NCBI RefSeq assembly: GCF_003315175.1
Contig: NZ_QNRQ01000006.1
Location: 124,001-188,000, forward strand
Reading direction: 5' to 3'
DNA: 64,000 nt
DNA from: Eoetvoesiella caeni
GTDB lineage: Bacteria > Pseudomonadota > Gammaproteobacteria > Burkholderiales > Burkholderiaceae_B
Shown here: one piece after another, positions 9,351-19,744 of the stretch
Numbering within the stretch: the first letter of the stretch is position 1
Layout: each line of letters starts with the position of its first letter
Notes under the pieces: generated by a model
The model's database searches: none
What the model was told of the DNA's origin: nothing
Seen by the model: the letters and a program-made list of their open reading frames with translations, nothing else
Position numbers and translations under genes: made by a program

Positions 9351-12300
9351 ATGCCAAAGCGTACCGACATAAAAAGCATTCTTATCATTGGCGCAGGCCC
9401 CATCATTATTGGGCAGGCCTGCGAGTTCGACTATTCCGGCGCCCAGGCCTGCAAGGCCCTGAAGGCCGAGGGCTACCGCACCATTTTGGTGAACAGCAAC
9501 CCCGCCACCATCATGACCGACCCGGAAACGGCCGACGTCACTTATATCGAACCCATTACCTGGCAGGCCGTCGAAAAAATCATCGAGCGTGAAAAGCCCG
9601 ATGCGCTGCTGCCCACCATGGGCGGCCAGACCGCGCTTAACTGCGCGCTCGACCTGGCGCACAACGGCGTGCTTGAAAAGCATGGCGTGGAACTCATCGG
9701 CGCCAACGAGCAAGCCATCGACAAGGCTGAAGACCGCCAGAAGTTCAAGCAGGCCATGACGAAAATAGGCCTGGAATCGGCCAAGTCCGGCGTGGCTCAT
9801 TCCATGGACGAAGCCTGGGCGGTGCAGCGTCGCATTTCCGAAGAGGCCAGCACCGCCGGCTTTCCGGTGGTGATACGTCCCAGCTTCACCATGGGCGGTT
9901 CGGGCGGCGGCATTGCCTATAACCCCGAAGAATTCGAAGCCATTTGCCGTCGCGGCCTGGAGGCTTCGCCCACCAACGAGCTGCTGATCGAAGAATCCTT
10001 GCTGGGCTGGAAAGAATACGAAATGGAAGTCGTGCGCGACAGCGCCGACAACTGCATTATCGTGTGCTCTATCGAAAACCTGGACCCCATGGGCGTCCAC
10101 ACCGGCGACTCCATTACCGTGGCGCCCGCGCAGACTCTTACCGACAAAGAGTACCAAATCATGCGCAACGCCTCTATCGCGGTGCTGCGCGAGATCGGCG
10201 TCGATACCGGCGGCTCCAACGTGCAGTTCGCGGTCGACCCCAATACCGGGCGCATGATCGTCATCGAGATGAATCCGCGCGTGTCGCGTTCGTCGGCATT
10301 GGCGTCCAAGGCCACGGGCTTTCCCATTGCCAAGGTGGCGGCGCGCCTGGCCGTGGGCTACACGCTGGACGAACTGAAAAACGAAATTACCGGCGGCGCC
10401 ACGCCGGCTTCGTTCGAACCGTCCATCGACTACGTGGTCACCAAGGTGCCGCGTTTCGCCTTCGAAAAATTCCCGCAAGCCGACTCGCGCCTGACCACCC
10501 AGATGAAATCGGTGGGCGAAGTCATGGCCATCGGCCGCACATTCCAGGAGTCCTTCCAGAAAGCCTTGCGCGGCCTGGAAGTGGGCGTTGACGGCCTCAA
10601 TCAAAAAACCACCGACCGCGAAAAGCTGCAAGTCGAGCTGGGCGAGCCCGGCCCTGAGCGCATCTGGTATGTGGGCGACGCGTTTGCCCAGGGCTTCAGC
10701 CTGGACGAAGTGCACTCCCTGACCCGCATCGACCCCTGGTTCTTGGCCCAGATCAAGGAAATCGTCGACATCGAGCTGGCGCTCGAACAAAGAACCCTGG
10801 CTGAACTGGATCAAACCACAGTGCGCGAACTCAAGCGCCGGGGTTTTTCCGACCGCCGCCTGGCGTTCTTGCTGGACAGCTCCGAAGCCGAAGTGCGCAA
10901 ACTGCGCCACCAGCTCGGCGTCCGGCCGGTCTACAAGCGGGTCGATACCTGCGCGGCCGAATTCCCGACGAAAACCGCTTATATGTATTCCACCTACGAG
11001 GACGAATGCGAAGCGGCGCCCACCGACCGCAAGAAAATCATAGTCCTGGGCGGCGGCCCGAACCGTATCGGCCAGGGCATCGAGTTCGACTATTGCTGCG
11101 TGCATGCGGCCCTGGCGCTGCGCGAAGACGGCTATGAAACCATCATGGTCAACTGCAATCCGGAAACCGTATCCACCGACTACGACACGTCCGATCGCCT
11201 GTATTTCGAGCCGCTTACCCTTGAAGATGTGCTCGAAATCGTACACAAAGAAAAGCCGGTCGGCATGATCGTGCAGTACGGCGGCCAAACGCCATTGAAG
11301 CTGGCGCGCGCGCTCGAGGCCAACGGCGTGCCCATTATCGGCACCAGCCCCGAATCCATCGACGTTGCCGAAGACCGCGAACGTTTCCAGAAACTGCTTA
11401 CGAAGCTTGGCCTGCGCCAGCCGCCCAACCGCACGGCGCGCACCGAAGGCGAGGCCCTGGCCCATGCCGCGGAAATCGGCTACCCCCTGGTGGTGCGCCC
11501 CAGCTACGTGCTGGGCGGGCGTGCCATGGAAATCGTGCACGAGCAGCAAGATCTCGAGCGCTACATGCGCGAGGCCGTCAAGGTCAGCAACGATTCGCCG
11601 GTTTTGCTGGACCACTTCCTGAACAACGCCACTGAAGTCGACGTCGATTGCATTGCCGACGGCGAACAAGTCTTTATCGGCGGCGTCATGGAGCACATCG
11701 AGCAGGCCGGCGTGCACTCGGGCGACTCTGCCTGCAGCCTGCCTCCGTACTCTTTGTCGCAAGACATCATTGCCGAGATCAAGCGCCAGACATCATTGAT
11801 GGCGCGTGCCTTGAACGTCAAAGGCCTGATGAACGTGCAGTTTGCGGTTCAGGACGGCGACGTCTACGTGCTTGAAGTGAATCCGCGCGCCTCGCGTACC
11901 GTGCCGTTCGTTTCCAAGGCCACCGGTTTGCAACTGGCCAAGATCGCCGCCCGCGCCATGGCCGGCAAAACCCTGGCCAGCCAATCGGTCGTCAATGAAG
12001 TGATCCCACCGTATTTTTCGGTCAAGGAAGCGGTCTTTCCCTTCGTAAAATTCCCGGGCGTGGACACCATACTCGGCCCTGAAATGAAATCCACCGGCGA
12101 GGTCATGGGCGTGGGCGAAAGCTTCGGCGAAGCCTTCGTCAAGTCCCAGTTGGCGGCCGGTGTGCAACTGCCTGATTCCGGCGTGGCCTTCATCAGCGTG
12201 CGCGCGCAGGACAAGCCCGAGGCCGTCGAGGTTGCGCGCGGCCTTATCGACCTTGGCTTCAAGATAGTGGCTACCCGCGGAACGGCGGCGGCAATGCAGG

Positions 12301-12590
12301 CGGCCGGATTGACGGTGCAAACCGTCAACAAGGTTACCGAGGGCCGTCCGCACATCGTCGACATGGTCAAGAACCAGGAAATCGCGATGGTCATCAATAC
12401 GGTCGAAGAGCGGCGCAACGCCATTGCCGACTCGCGCACCATCCGTATTGTTTCTTTGGCGGCGCGGGTCACCTTCTTCACGACCATTGCCGGCGCCAGC
12501 GCCGCTGTCGAAGGGCTGCAATACTTGCGCAATGGCGGCGGACTGAAGGTGTATTCGCTACAGCAATTGCACGCGTCCTTGCACCCATGA
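9351..12590 (+). CDS. carB: Carbamoyl-phosphate synthase large subunit
   Basis: The 1079-residue synthetase subunit makes carbamoyl phosphate from bicarbonate, ATP and CarA-derived ammonia. It shows the duplicated architecture: two homologous ATP-grasp halves ([17 protein letters not shown] in the first, [17 protein letters not shown] in the second, each followed by MTDPETAD- or STDYDTSD-type segments), and a C-terminal MGS-like allosteric domain ([18 protein letters not shown] onward). Length is normal. It forms an operon with carA. Confidence 0.97.
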   Translation: MPKRTDIKSILIIGAGPIIIGQACEFDYSGAQACKALKAEGYRTILVNSNPATIMTDPETADVTYIEPITWQAVEKIIEREKPDALLPTMGGQTALNCALDLAHNGVLEKHGVELIGANEQAIDKAEDRQKFKQAMTKIGLESAKSGVAHSMDEAWAVQRRISEEASTAGFPVVIRPSFTMGGSGGGIAYNPEEFEAICRRGLEASPTNELLIEESLLGWKEYEMEVVRDSADNCIIVCSIENLDPMGVHTGDSITVAPAQTLTDKEYQIMRNASIAVLREIGVDTGGSNVQFAVDPNTGRMIVIEMNPRVSRSSALASKATGFPIAKVAARLAVGYTLDELKNEITGGATPASFEPSIDYVVTKVPRFAFEKFPQADSRLTTQMKSVGEVMAIGRTFQESFQKALRGLEVGVDGLNQKTTDREKLQVELGEPGPERIWYVGDAFAQGFSLDEVHSLTRIDPWFLAQIKEIVDIELALEQRTLAELDQTTVRELKRRGFSDRRLAFLLDSSEAEVRKLRHQLGVRPVYKRVDTCAAEFPTKTAYMYSTYEDECEAAPTDRKKIIVLGGGPNRIGQGIEFDYCCVHAALALREDGYETIMVNCNPETVSTDYDTSDRLYFEPLTLEDVLEIVHKEKPVGMIVQYGGQTPLKLARALEANGVPIIGTSPESIDVAEDRERFQKLLTKLGLRQPPNRTARTEGEALAHAAEIGYPLVVRPSYVLGGRAMEIVHEQQDLERYMREAVKVSNDSPVLLDHFLNNATEVDVDCIADGEQVFIGGVMEHIEQAGVHSGDSACSLPPYSLSQDIIAEIKRQTSLMARALNVKGLMNVQFAVQDGDVYVLEVNPRASRTVPFVSKATGLQLAKIAARAMAGKTLASQSVVNEVIPPYFSVKEAVFPFVKFPGVDTILGPEMKSTGEVMGVGESFGEAFVKSQLAAGVQLPDSGVAFISVRAQDKPEAVEVARGLIDLGFKIVATRGTAAAMQAAGLTVQTVNKVTEGRPHIVDMVKNQEIAMVINTVEERRNAIADSRTIRIVSLAARVTFFTTIAGASAAVEGLQYLRNGGGLKVYSLQQLHASLHP

Positions 12591-12606
12591 TCAGTATTGG
12601 GTGCGC

Positions 12607-13368
12607 ATGAACCGCGTATTCATTACCGGAGCGAGCAGCGGCATAGGCGCCGCGCTCGCTTTTTTGTATGCGCGGCGCGGCGCACAGCTTGGCCTGGTGG
12701 GACGGCGCACGGATGCGCTTGAAGCGCTGCGGACTTCCTTGCCCGGCGGCGGCCATGAGGTATACGAGCTGGATGTGCGCAACCGGGAAGCCCTGCATGC
12801 CGCGGCTCGCCATTTCCTGGCGGGCGGCCCGGTTGACGTGGTGATCGCCAGCGCGGGGATCAGCGCCGGAACATTGACGGAAGAGCTGGATGACTTCGAT
12901 GTGTTTGAAGCCATCGTGGCGACCAATCTGAACGCTACTGTTGCGACGTTCGAGCCTTTCATCGCATCGATGAAGCAGCGGGGGCAGAGCCGGCTGGTGG
13001 GCGTTGCCAGTGTGGCCGCGGTACGGGGCTTGCCGGGCGCGGGCGCATACAGCGCCTCCAAGGCCGCGGTGCGCAACTATTGCGAAAGTCTAAGGGTCGA
13101 ACTGCGCCCGTCGGGCATCAAGGTGGTGACGCTGGTTCCAGGATTCATCCGCACGCCCATGACGGCGCACAATCCATACAAAATGCCGTTTCTGATGCCG
13201 GTCGAGCGCTTCGCCGAACAGGCGGTCCGGGCTATTGAAGCCGGCGTTTCGTACAAGGTTATTCCATGGCAAATGGCGTGGGTAGCGGCGCTGCTGCGTT
13301 GCGTGCCCAACGGGCTTTACGATTATTTCGCAGTCCGGCGCAAGCGCAAGCCGCGTTTGCATCCCTGA
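12607..13368 (+). CDS. SDR-family NAD(P)-dependent oxidoreductase
   Basis: A short-chain dehydrogenase/reductase of 253 residues. It has the Rossmann glycine motif TGASSGIG near the N-terminus, the NAG-like ASAGISAG segment, and the catalytic YSASK Tyr/Lys pair. Its substrate cannot be read from the sequence. The start may be GTG 12601 or ATG 12607 in the same frame. It lies only 16 bases after carB and is probably read from the car promoter, although carAB-greA neighbours in related genomes often lack it. Confidence 0.85.
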   Translation: MNRVFITGASSGIGAALAFLYARRGAQLGLVGRRTDALEALRTSLPGGGHEVYELDVRNREALHAAARHFLAGGPVDVVIASAGISAGTLTEELDDFDVFEAIVATNLNATVATFEPFIASMKQRGQSRLVGVASVAAVRGLPGAGAYSASKAAVRNYCESLRVELRPSGIKVVTLVPGFIRTPMTAHNPYKMPFLMPVERFAEQAVRAIEAGVSYKVIPWQMAWVAALLRCVPNGLYDYFAVRRKRKPRLHP

Positions 13369-13480
13369 ACGCAGGTCTTTTGCTTGTTGACCCGAGTGCT
13401 TCGCCTCGCGGCTTGGCGATCGTGCGACGCATCGGCCTATTTCCGCCAATCCATTCCTGGGACCGCGGCTTGGCCAGCCG

Positions 13481-13909
13481 CTAACCGGCGGCGCCGCCTT
13501 CCACTTTGCCGTCCACATAAAACCATTGCCCGCCTTCCTGTATGAAGCGGCTGGTTTCGTGCATGCGTTGCGCTTTGCCGGCCTCGCGAAAGCGGGCCGT
13601 GAATTCGACAATGGCGTGATTGGCGTCGGAGCGTTCATGGCAATGTACGGTCAGGCCCAGCCAGCGTGTGCCATGCGGCGCATTGGGCGGGTCCAGCGCC
13701 AAGTCCCCCGGGCGCGTGCTGGAATGCCAGGTGGACAGCAGGTAGGCGGTGTTCGCCAAGGTAAAGGCGGTATAGCGCGAACGCATCAGGCGTTCAGCGT
13801 CGGGTGCGGCTGCCGTGCCTTCCAGGTAGGGTTGGCAGCATTGCCTGTAGGCGGCGCCGGGCGGGAGCCCGCCGCAGGGGCAGGCGGGATCGGCTGGTTT
13901 CTTTTTCAT
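13481..13909 (-). CDS. YchJ-family (UPF0225) SEC-C motif protein
   Basis: A 142-residue protein of the YchJ/UPF0225 family. The N-terminus MKKKPADPACPCGG with a following CCQPYLEG gives the zinc-binding SEC-C motif (CPCG...YRQCC). The rest is the NTF2-like domain typical of the family (LMRSRYTAFTLANTAYLL, then FTARFREAG and the ETSRFIQEGGQWFYVDG end). The start at 13909 is chosen because the region upstream in frame has no family resemblance. Function is unknown beyond metal binding. It is divergent from the permease gene at 14039. Confidence 0.85.
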   Translation of the reverse strand: MKKKPADPACPCGGLPPGAAYRQCCQPYLEGTAAAPDAERLMRSRYTAFTLANTAYLLSTWHSSTRPGDLALDPPNAPHGTRWLGLTVHCHERSDANHAIVEFTARFREAGKAQRMHETSRFIQEGGQWFYVDGKVEGGAAG

Positions 13910-14038
13910 GATGAGGGTGGTGGGCCAATGTGGACGCGCCGCAAGATATGTCTTGCGACCCCAAGGGGCTGACCTTACACTTTCGCCTGATTCAAGGAAT
14001 CCCGATATTATCCACTTACTAATAAACAAGGCATAGCA

Positions 14039-15361
14039 ATGTCAAAATCTTATTTTCCTCGTTGGCGCCTGGTGCAAAGCAAGGGGCAGGCGGTGGTTGT
14101 ACAACCCGACGAGATGCTGTCCTGGCCGCAGAATATCGCCATGGGAGCCCAGCACGTCGTGGCCATGTTCGGCTCGACCATACTGGCTCCGCTGCTTATG
14201 GGCTTCGACACCAATGTCGCCATTTTAATGTCCGGCATCGGTACGCTGATTTTCTTCGTTTTCGTGGGCGGCCGGGTTCCCAGCTATCTGGGCTCCAGCT
14301 TTGCATTCATTGGCGGAGTCATTGCCGTAACAGGGTATGCGGGCTCGGGCGCCAATGGCAATATTGGCGTGGCGCTGGGCGCCATTATCGCCTGCGGCCT
14401 GGTTTATGCCTTGATAGGCCTGCTTGTGTGGTTCATCAATCTGCGCACAGGCGGGGCGGCGCAGTGGATAGACCGCTGGATGCCGCCGGTAGTGACGGGC
14501 GCGATCGTGGCCGTCATTGGCCTGAATCTGGCACCTATTGCGGCCAAGGGCGCCATGGGCGGTTCTACCTTCGAGGCCCTGATGGCATTGATGACGGTGC
14601 TGTGCGTCGGCGGCGTTGCCGTTTATACCCGGGGCACCGTTCAGCGCCTGCTGATTTTGGTAGGCCTATTGCTGGCCTGCGTGGTCTATGCAGTGCTTAC
14701 CAACGGCCTGGGCCTGGGCAAGCCCATTGACTTCAGCGCTGTCGCCGCCGCGTCCTGGGTAGGCCTGCCGCACTTCAGCAGTCCGGTATTCGAATCGCAC
14801 GCCATGAGCGTCATTATTCCTGTTGCCATTATCCTGGTGGCCGAAAACCTCGGGCATATCAAGGCTGTCAGCGCCATGACGGGCAAGAATCTGGACGTCT
14901 ATCTGGGCCGGGCCTTTTTGGGCGACGGCGTGGCAACTATGCTGTCGGGGGCCGTGGGCGGCACCGGCGTCACCACGTACGCGGAAAACATAGGCGTGAT
15001 GACGGTCACGCGCATCTATTCCACCCTAGTCTTCGTGCTGGCGGCGCTCATTGCCATTGTGCTGGGCTTTTCACCCAAGTTCGGCGCCTTGATTCAAACC
15101 ATACCCGGTCCCGTGCTGGGCGGCATGTCCATCGTGGTGTTCGGCTTGATCGCCATCGCGGGCGCGCGCATCTGGGTTGTCAACCAGGTGGACTTCAGCG
15201 ACAACCGCAACCTTATCGTGGCGGCCGTCACCCTGGTCCTGGGCGCGGGTAATTTTTCGGTGCAATTCGGGGCTTTCAGGCTCGACGGCATCGGCACGGC
15301 TACCTTTGGCGCCATTATCTTGTATGCCTTGTTGCGGATCGGCAGCCGCGGCCGCTCATAA
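14039..15361 (+). CDS. uraA: NCS2-family uracil/xanthine permease
   Basis: An inner-membrane nucleobase:cation symporter of the NCS2 family, 440 residues with about 12-14 hydrophobic segments. The conserved features are QHVVAMFGSTILAP near the N-terminus, AENLGHIKAVSAMTGKN and GGTGVTTYAENIGVMTVTR. These last two carry the substrate-binding glutamates of UraA-like carriers. The combination is closer to uracil permeases (UraA/RutG) than to xanthine or urate carriers, but specificity is not proven. Location three genes after carAB fits pyrimidine metabolism. Confidence 0.85.
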   Translation: MSKSYFPRWRLVQSKGQAVVVQPDEMLSWPQNIAMGAQHVVAMFGSTILAPLLMGFDTNVAILMSGIGTLIFFVFVGGRVPSYLGSSFAFIGGVIAVTGYAGSGANGNIGVALGAIIACGLVYALIGLLVWFINLRTGGAAQWIDRWMPPVVTGAIVAVIGLNLAPIAAKGAMGGSTFEALMALMTVLCVGGVAVYTRGTVQRLLILVGLLLACVVYAVLTNGLGLGKPIDFSAVAAASWVGLPHFSSPVFESHAMSVIIPVAIILVAENLGHIKAVSAMTGKNLDVYLGRAFLGDGVATMLSGAVGGTGVTTYAENIGVMTVTRIYSTLVFVLAALIAIVLGFSPKFGALIQTIPGPVLGGMSIVVFGLIAIAGARIWVVNQVDFSDNRNLIVAAVTLVLGAGNFSVQFGAFRLDGIGTATFGAIILYALLRIGSRGRS

Positions 15362-15490
15362 ACAGAAAGATCGGGTTTTCGGGGCGGGTGGCGGTCATAA
15401 GCCGCCATTGCGGCCCATCGACTCCGCCGCCGCGCCGCGAAAAGTTCAGGGCTTGCAATTTGGCCCAACTTTGCCGACAATAGGGCTATG

Positions 15491-15514
15491 TCCCCGGCAC
15501 TAACCCGTCGGGGA
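15491..15514 (+). terminator. Weak hairpin after the permease gene
   Basis: TCCCCG (15491-15496) can pair with CGGGGA (15509-15514), followed by TTCGTTTTG. This short stem with a poor T-tract may end permease transcription. The rest of the 308-base gap to greA holds an AT-rich, promoter-like stretch (15521-15556) and the stronger hairpin described next. Confidence 0.35.
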
Positions 15515-15623
15515 TTCGTTTTGAACCTGGTTTAATTACTGTAAACAGCTATAAAAATCCAGTAGGCCTATAGGTTCAATTTTTCCGAACGGTATTCAAC
15601 CGCTTCGCGTGATAGCTAACGGG

Positions 15624-15650
15624 CGCTCCTTTAAGGGGAGCGTCTTTTTA
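15624..15650 (+). terminator. Terminator-like hairpin in the greA leader
   Basis: CGCTCC (15624-15629) pairs with GGAGCG (15637-15642), extended by two T-G pairs around a TAA loop, and is followed by TCTTTTTACTTTTT. The hairpin lies only 20 bases before the greA start and downstream of the likely promoter zone, so it would end transcription within the leader unless read through. A similar arrangement (GraL) is known in E. coli greA. Confidence 0.6.
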
Positions 15651-15669
15651 CTTTTTATTCAGGAATATT

Positions 15670-16146
15670 ATGTCTGCGATCCCGTTGACTACGAGCGGCG
15701 CTGAGCGCTTGCAAAAAGAACTGCACCGTCTGAAGACGATCGAGCGGCCCGAAATCATCAATGCCATTTCCGAAGCCCGTGCACAAGGCGACTTGTCGGA
15801 AAATGCCGAATACGACGCCGCGCGCGAGCGCCAGGCATTTGTCGAAGGCCGTATCAAAGAACTTGAAGGCACGCTTTCCAATGCCCAGATCATCGACCCC
15901 GCCGCCCTGGACGTCGAAGGCCGGGCCGTGTTTGGCGCCACCGTCGAAATCGAAGACCTCGAATCGGGCGAACGCGTAACCTATCAAATCGTAGGCGACG
16001 TCGAAGCCGACATCCGCGCCAACCGTATTTCTGTATCCAGCCCCGTTGCCCGGGCGCTTATCGGCAAGTCCGAGGGCGACGTGGTTGCCGTGCAGGCCCC
16101 CGCAGGCGTGCGCGAGTACGAAGTCCTGGGCGTAAGTTACATTTAA
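15670..16146 (+). CDS. greA: Transcription elongation factor GreA
   Basis: GreA enters the RNA polymerase secondary channel and stimulates cleavage of backtracked RNA. The 158-residue protein has the N-terminal coiled coil ([19 protein letters not shown]) with the acidic tip [15 protein letters not shown], and the C-terminal FKBP-like domain with [15 protein letters not shown] and the end [16 protein letters not shown]. Length is exactly typical. AGGAAT precedes the ATG. Expression is probably modulated by the leader hairpin. Confidence 0.97.
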   Translation: MSAIPLTTSGAERLQKELHRLKTIERPEIINAISEARAQGDLSENAEYDAARERQAFVEGRIKELEGTLSNAQIIDPAALDVEGRAVFGATVEIEDLESGERVTYQIVGDVEADIRANRISVSSPVARALIGKSEGDVVAVQAPAGVREYEVLGVSYI

Positions 16147-16243
16147 TCGTCCAGGCCAGGCGCGGTTTGGCCGCGACCGTGTAAAATACCTTCGGCTTGC
16201 AGCGGCAATGCCGTTAAATAGCCGGTATGCAAAGATAAAAGAA

Positions 16244-16271
16244 AAAGCCCATACAGTCTGTGATGGGCTTT
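16244..16271. terminator. Bidirectional terminator between greA and yhbY
   Basis: AAAGCCCAT (16244-16252) and ATGGGCTTT (16263-16271) form a perfect nine-pair stem with T-rich sequence on both strands' 3' sides. It lies between the convergent greA and yhbY genes. The remaining bases of the 283-base gap show nothing else I can name. Confidence 0.8.
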
Positions 16272-16429
16272 ATATATTTCATTTCATCTTTATATCAAAC
16301 GTGCGTTTTCGGCGTAGCGCCGGTAAGTCTTCGCGCTTGGCTGTTGTGTTCGGGCCTGGTCTGTGGACGAAATTGCCGCCAGCCGCGGCCCGTTGGATAC
16401 AGCGGGCGTGGGTTCCTGGCGATTTTTGT

Positions 16430-17017
16430 TTACCGGCCGCGTCCGCCGGGGCTGCTGCGCCGGCCGGCGCGTAGCGACAAGGCGCTGCCTGCGCGGCGCG
16501 GAATTCGGTGCGCGGAGGTATCGGCGGCCGTCTGGGTACGGCGCGCCTTTGGCGCAGCATTTTGCGCCTTTGGCGCGGCATTTTCAAGGCGTTCGGTTTT
16601 TTGGGCGGCGCGCTTGGCGATTTCGCCCTTGCGCGTGCGGTTTACACCGCTGGCCGCCTGCTTTTTGGGCGTATAGGGTTCGCTGGGCTTGCGTTGCGCG
16701 CGTGTGGCATTGTGCGCCTCGGCTTCGGCCGCCACGGCGGCAGCGTCGGGGCGGTAGATGATCAGCGTTTTGCCCAGATGATGCACCGGTGCGCAGGACA
16801 GGCTGTCGCAAATGGTTTGCAGCATGGTTTCGCGCGCATCCCGGTCTTCGCCGCTGACTCGGATTTTGATTAGCTGGTGGGCAGTAAGATGGACGTCGAT
16901 TTCTTTGAGGACCGATTCGGACAAGCCGCGGTCGCCAATCAGGACGACTGGACGCAAAGGGTGGGCGGCGGCGCGTAGCGCGCTGCGCTCCTGGGAAGTA
17001 ATTTCTAATTTGGACAT
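16430..17017 (-). CDS. yhbY: YhbY-like CRM-domain RNA-binding protein, long basic tail
   Basis: YhbY proteins carry a single CRM domain and associate with pre-50S ribosomes. Residues 1-95 form the domain: start MSKLEITSQERSALRAAAH, the conserved GDRGLSESVLKEID and the end HLGKTLIIYRP. The following 100 residues are a low-complexity Lys/Arg/Ala-rich tail containing repeated ENAAPKA and QNAAPKA units, so the 195-residue product is about twice the usual length. The start at 17017 is used because upstream residues are atypical. It is divergent from rlmE, another ribosome biogenesis gene, with 17 bases between the starts. Confidence 0.88.
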   Translation of the reverse strand: MSKLEITSQERSALRAAAHPLRPVVLIGDRGLSESVLKEIDVHLTAHQLIKIRVSGEDRDARETMLQTICDSLSCAPVHHLGKTLIIYRPDAAAVAAEAEAHNATRAQRKPSEPYTPKKQAASGVNRTRKGEIAKRAAQKTERLENAAPKAQNAAPKARRTQTAADTSAHRIPRRAGSALSLRAGRRSSPGGRGR

Positions 17018-17034
17018 AATGAGATTGTACGGGA

Positions 17035-17670
17035 ATGGCCAAAAAAAAATTCTCAAAAGAGTGGATCCAGCAACATATTAATGATCCATATGTGAAAATG
17101 GCGCAACAAAAAGGGTATCGAGCCCGTGCTGCCTTCAAATTGCTTGAAATCCTCGATGCCGAAAAACTGATGCGCCGGGGCGACATTGTGGTGGATCTGG
17201 GGTCGGCCCCGGGCAGTTGGTCGCAGGTGGCGCGCGAGCGCATGCTGGGTGCCGGCGGCATTATCGACGGCCGCGTCATTGCGCTCGACCTTCTGCCCAT
17301 GGAGGCTGTCGCCGGGGTGGAGTTCATCCAGGGCGACTTCCGCGAAGACGCGGTCCTCGAGCAATTGCAACAATTGGTTGGAAATCAGAAAGTCGATCTT
17401 GTGATTTCCGACATGGCCCCCAACTTATCCGGTGTGGAGTCGGCCGATTCCGCGCGTATCCAGCACGTATGCGAGCTGGCTCTCGATTTCTCCTGCCGCC
17501 ATCTGAAACCTGAAGGCGCGTTGATCGTCAAAGCGTTTCACGGCAGTGGGTTTTCGCAGATCGTTGAAATGTTCAAGCGGCATTTCGAACGTGTGCTAGA
17601 GCGCAAGCCCAAGGCATCGCGCGATAAGTCGTCGGAAACTTTTTTGGTGGGACGCCGGCTCAAGCGCTGA
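17035..17670 (+). CDS. rlmE: 23S rRNA 2'-O-methyltransferase RlmE (FtsJ)
   Basis: RlmE methylates the 2'-OH of U2552 in 23S rRNA. The 211-residue protein has the SAM motif [15 protein letters not shown], the catalytic Asp in [11 protein letters not shown], and the KAFHGSG segment supplying the catalytic Lys of the K-D-K-E tetrad, with the first Lys in [11 protein letters not shown]. Length is typical. It is followed by ftsH, as in many proteobacteria. Confidence 0.96.
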   Translation: MAKKKFSKEWIQQHINDPYVKMAQQKGYRARAAFKLLEILDAEKLMRRGDIVVDLGSAPGSWSQVARERMLGAGGIIDGRVIALDLLPMEAVAGVEFIQGDFREDAVLEQLQQLVGNQKVDLVISDMAPNLSGVESADSARIQHVCELALDFSCRHLKPEGALIVKAFHGSGFSQIVEMFKRHFERVLERKPKASRDKSSETFLVGRRLKR

Positions 17671-17818
17671 AGGGCGCCGGAACGGTTCGCGCCATAGCCG
17701 AAAGGCATCCCAAACATCGTTCTGGCTATCAGGTTAGAATGGATTCTTGAAATGCTTGTATAGCCGCTGTATTGCGGGGTGGCGTCTACAGGTGGTGGTT
17801 ACAAGTAGGAGGTTGGCT

Positions 17819-19723
17819 TTGAACAACTCGTTTTCTAAAGTAGCGGTCTGGATGGTGATCGCGCTCGTGCTGTTTACTGTGTTTAAACAGTTCGACGGGC
17901 GCACGGCATCTACGGATACCGTAACCTATACTCAATTCATGACCGATGCCCAGGCTGGCCGCATCAATAAGGTCGACATTCAGGGGGACACTCTATATGT
18001 CACTCCGGATGCCGGCCGCGCATACAGCCTGACATCGCCCGGCGACCTCTGGATGGTTCCCGAGCTGGTCAAGGCCGGCGTGCAGGTTTCGGGCAAGGCG
18101 CGCGAAGAGCCGTCTTTCCTTACCAGCTTGTTCATTTCGTGGTTCCCCATGCTGCTGCTTATCGGCGTGTGGGTTTTCTTCATGCGCCAGATGCAAGGCG
18201 GCGGCAAGGGCGGGGCGTTCAGCTTCGGCAAGTCGCGCGCCCGCATGATGGACGAAAACACCAACAACATTACCTTTGCAGATGTTGCCGGCTGCGACGA
18301 AGCCAAAGAAGACGTGCGCGAGCTGGTCGACTTTTTGCGCGACCCCACCAAGTTTCAGCGCCTGGGCGGGCGTATTCCGCGCGGCGTCTTGCTGGTGGGT
18401 TCGCCGGGTACCGGTAAAACCCTGCTGGCCAAGGCCATAGCGGGCGAAGCCAAAGTGCCGTTCTTCAGCATTTCCGGCTCCGACTTCGTCGAAATGTTCG
18501 TGGGTGTGGGCGCCGCCCGCGTGCGCGACATGTTCGAAAACGCCAAGAAGCAGGCGCCGTGCATTATCTTCATCGACGAAATCGATGCGGTCGGCCGCCA
18601 GCGCGGTGCGGGCCTGGGCGGCGGCAACGACGAGCGCGAACAAACGCTTAACCAATTGCTGGTCGAAATGGACGGCTTTGAAACCGGCCAAGGCGTCCTG
18701 GTCATTGCTGCCACCAACCGCCCCGACGTGCTTGACCCTGCCTTGCTGCGTCCCGGACGTTTCGACCGTCAGGTCGTGGTGTCGCTGCCCGACATCCGCG
18801 GGCGCGAGCAAATCCTTAAAGTCCACATGCGCAAAGTGCCGTTGTCGCAAGACGTCGACCCTCTTGTCCTGGCTCGCGGCACACCGGGCTTTTCCGGCGC
18901 CGACCTGGCCAACTTGGTCAACGAGGCGGCTTTGTTTGCCGCGCGCCGCAGCGGGCGTACGGTCGACATGGACGACTTTGAAAAAGCCAAGGACAAGATC
19001 ATCATGGGCGCCGAGCGGCGCGCGCTGGTCATGCCCGAAGAAGAACGCAGGAACACGGCCTATCACGAGTCCGGCCACGCGCTGGTAGCGCGCAGCCTGC
19101 CCAAGACCGACCCAGTCCACAAGGTTACGATCATCCCGCGTGGGCGTGCATTGGGCGTTACCATGCAGTTGCCTGAGGGCGACCGCTACAGCATGGACAA
19201 AGAACGCCTGCTGAACACTATCGCGGTCTTGTTCGGTGGCCGTATCGCCGAAGAAGTCTTCATGCATCAAATGACCACGGGCGCATCCAACGACTTCGAG
19301 CGTGCCACGGCAATCGCGCGCGATATCGTTACGCGCTACGGCATGACCGACTCCCTGGGGCCGGTGGTGTACGCCGAAAATGAAGGCGAGGTCTTCCTGG
19401 GCCGCAGCGTGACCAAAACCACGCATGTCTCCGAAGCGACCATGCAAAAGGTCGACCAGGAAATCCGTGCCATTATCGACGAGCAATACACGGTGGCGCG
19501 CACCATCATTGAAGGCAATCGGGACAAAATGGACGCGATGGCCGCTGCGTTGCTCGAATGGGAAACCATCGACGCCGAACAGATCGAAGACATCATGCAA
19601 GGGCGGGCGCCGCGCCCACCCAAGAATTTCGATTCTTCCGCGTCCGATACGCCAAACAATAAGCCGCCCACTGGCGTGGCTCCGGTTGGCGATAGCGGCG
19701 ATGCTGCGACAACGCCGGTCTGA
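17819..19723 (+). CDS. ftsH: ATP-dependent zinc metalloprotease FtsH
   Basis: Membrane-bound AAA+ protease degrading misfolded membrane and regulatory proteins. The start is TTG 17819: AGGAGG at 17807-17812 lies six bases upstream and the resulting [19 protein letters not shown] is the family N-terminus. An in-frame ATG at 17747 has no such site. The 634-residue product has two membrane segments (about 5-23 and 102-122), Walker A GSPGTGKT near 194, the GRFDRQ second-region-of-homology end, and the zinc motif HESGH at 416-420. It follows rlmE and precedes folP and glmM. Confidence 0.96.
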   Translation: MNNSFSKVAVWMVIALVLFTVFKQFDGRTASTDTVTYTQFMTDAQAGRINKVDIQGDTLYVTPDAGRAYSLTSPGDLWMVPELVKAGVQVSGKAREEPSFLTSLFISWFPMLLLIGVWVFFMRQMQGGGKGGAFSFGKSRARMMDENTNNITFADVAGCDEAKEDVRELVDFLRDPTKFQRLGGRIPRGVLLVGSPGTGKTLLAKAIAGEAKVPFFSISGSDFVEMFVGVGAARVRDMFENAKKQAPCIIFIDEIDAVGRQRGAGLGGGNDEREQTLNQLLVEMDGFETGQGVLVIAATNRPDVLDPALLRPGRFDRQVVVSLPDIRGREQILKVHMRKVPLSQDVDPLVLARGTPGFSGADLANLVNEAALFAARRSGRTVDMDDFEKAKDKIIMGAERRALVMPEEERRNTAYHESGHALVARSLPKTDPVHKVTIIPRGRALGVTMQLPEGDRYSMDKERLLNTIAVLFGGRIAEEVFMHQMTTGASNDFERATAIARDIVTRYGMTDSLGPVVYAENEGEVFLGRSVTKTTHVSEATMQKVDQEIRAIIDEQYTVARTIIEGNRDKMDAMAAALLEWETIDAEQIEDIMQGRAPRPPKNFDSSASDTPNNKPPTGVAPVGDSGDAATTPV

Positions 19724-19744
19724 TAGGTTGCATCGGCTACGTCA

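Noticed and set aside
8895-11762. Very long open frame (955 codons) antisense to carA/carB
   Set aside because: It mirrors carB codon bias, has no recognisable domain, and overlaps two highly conserved genes; it is a GC-driven shadow frame.
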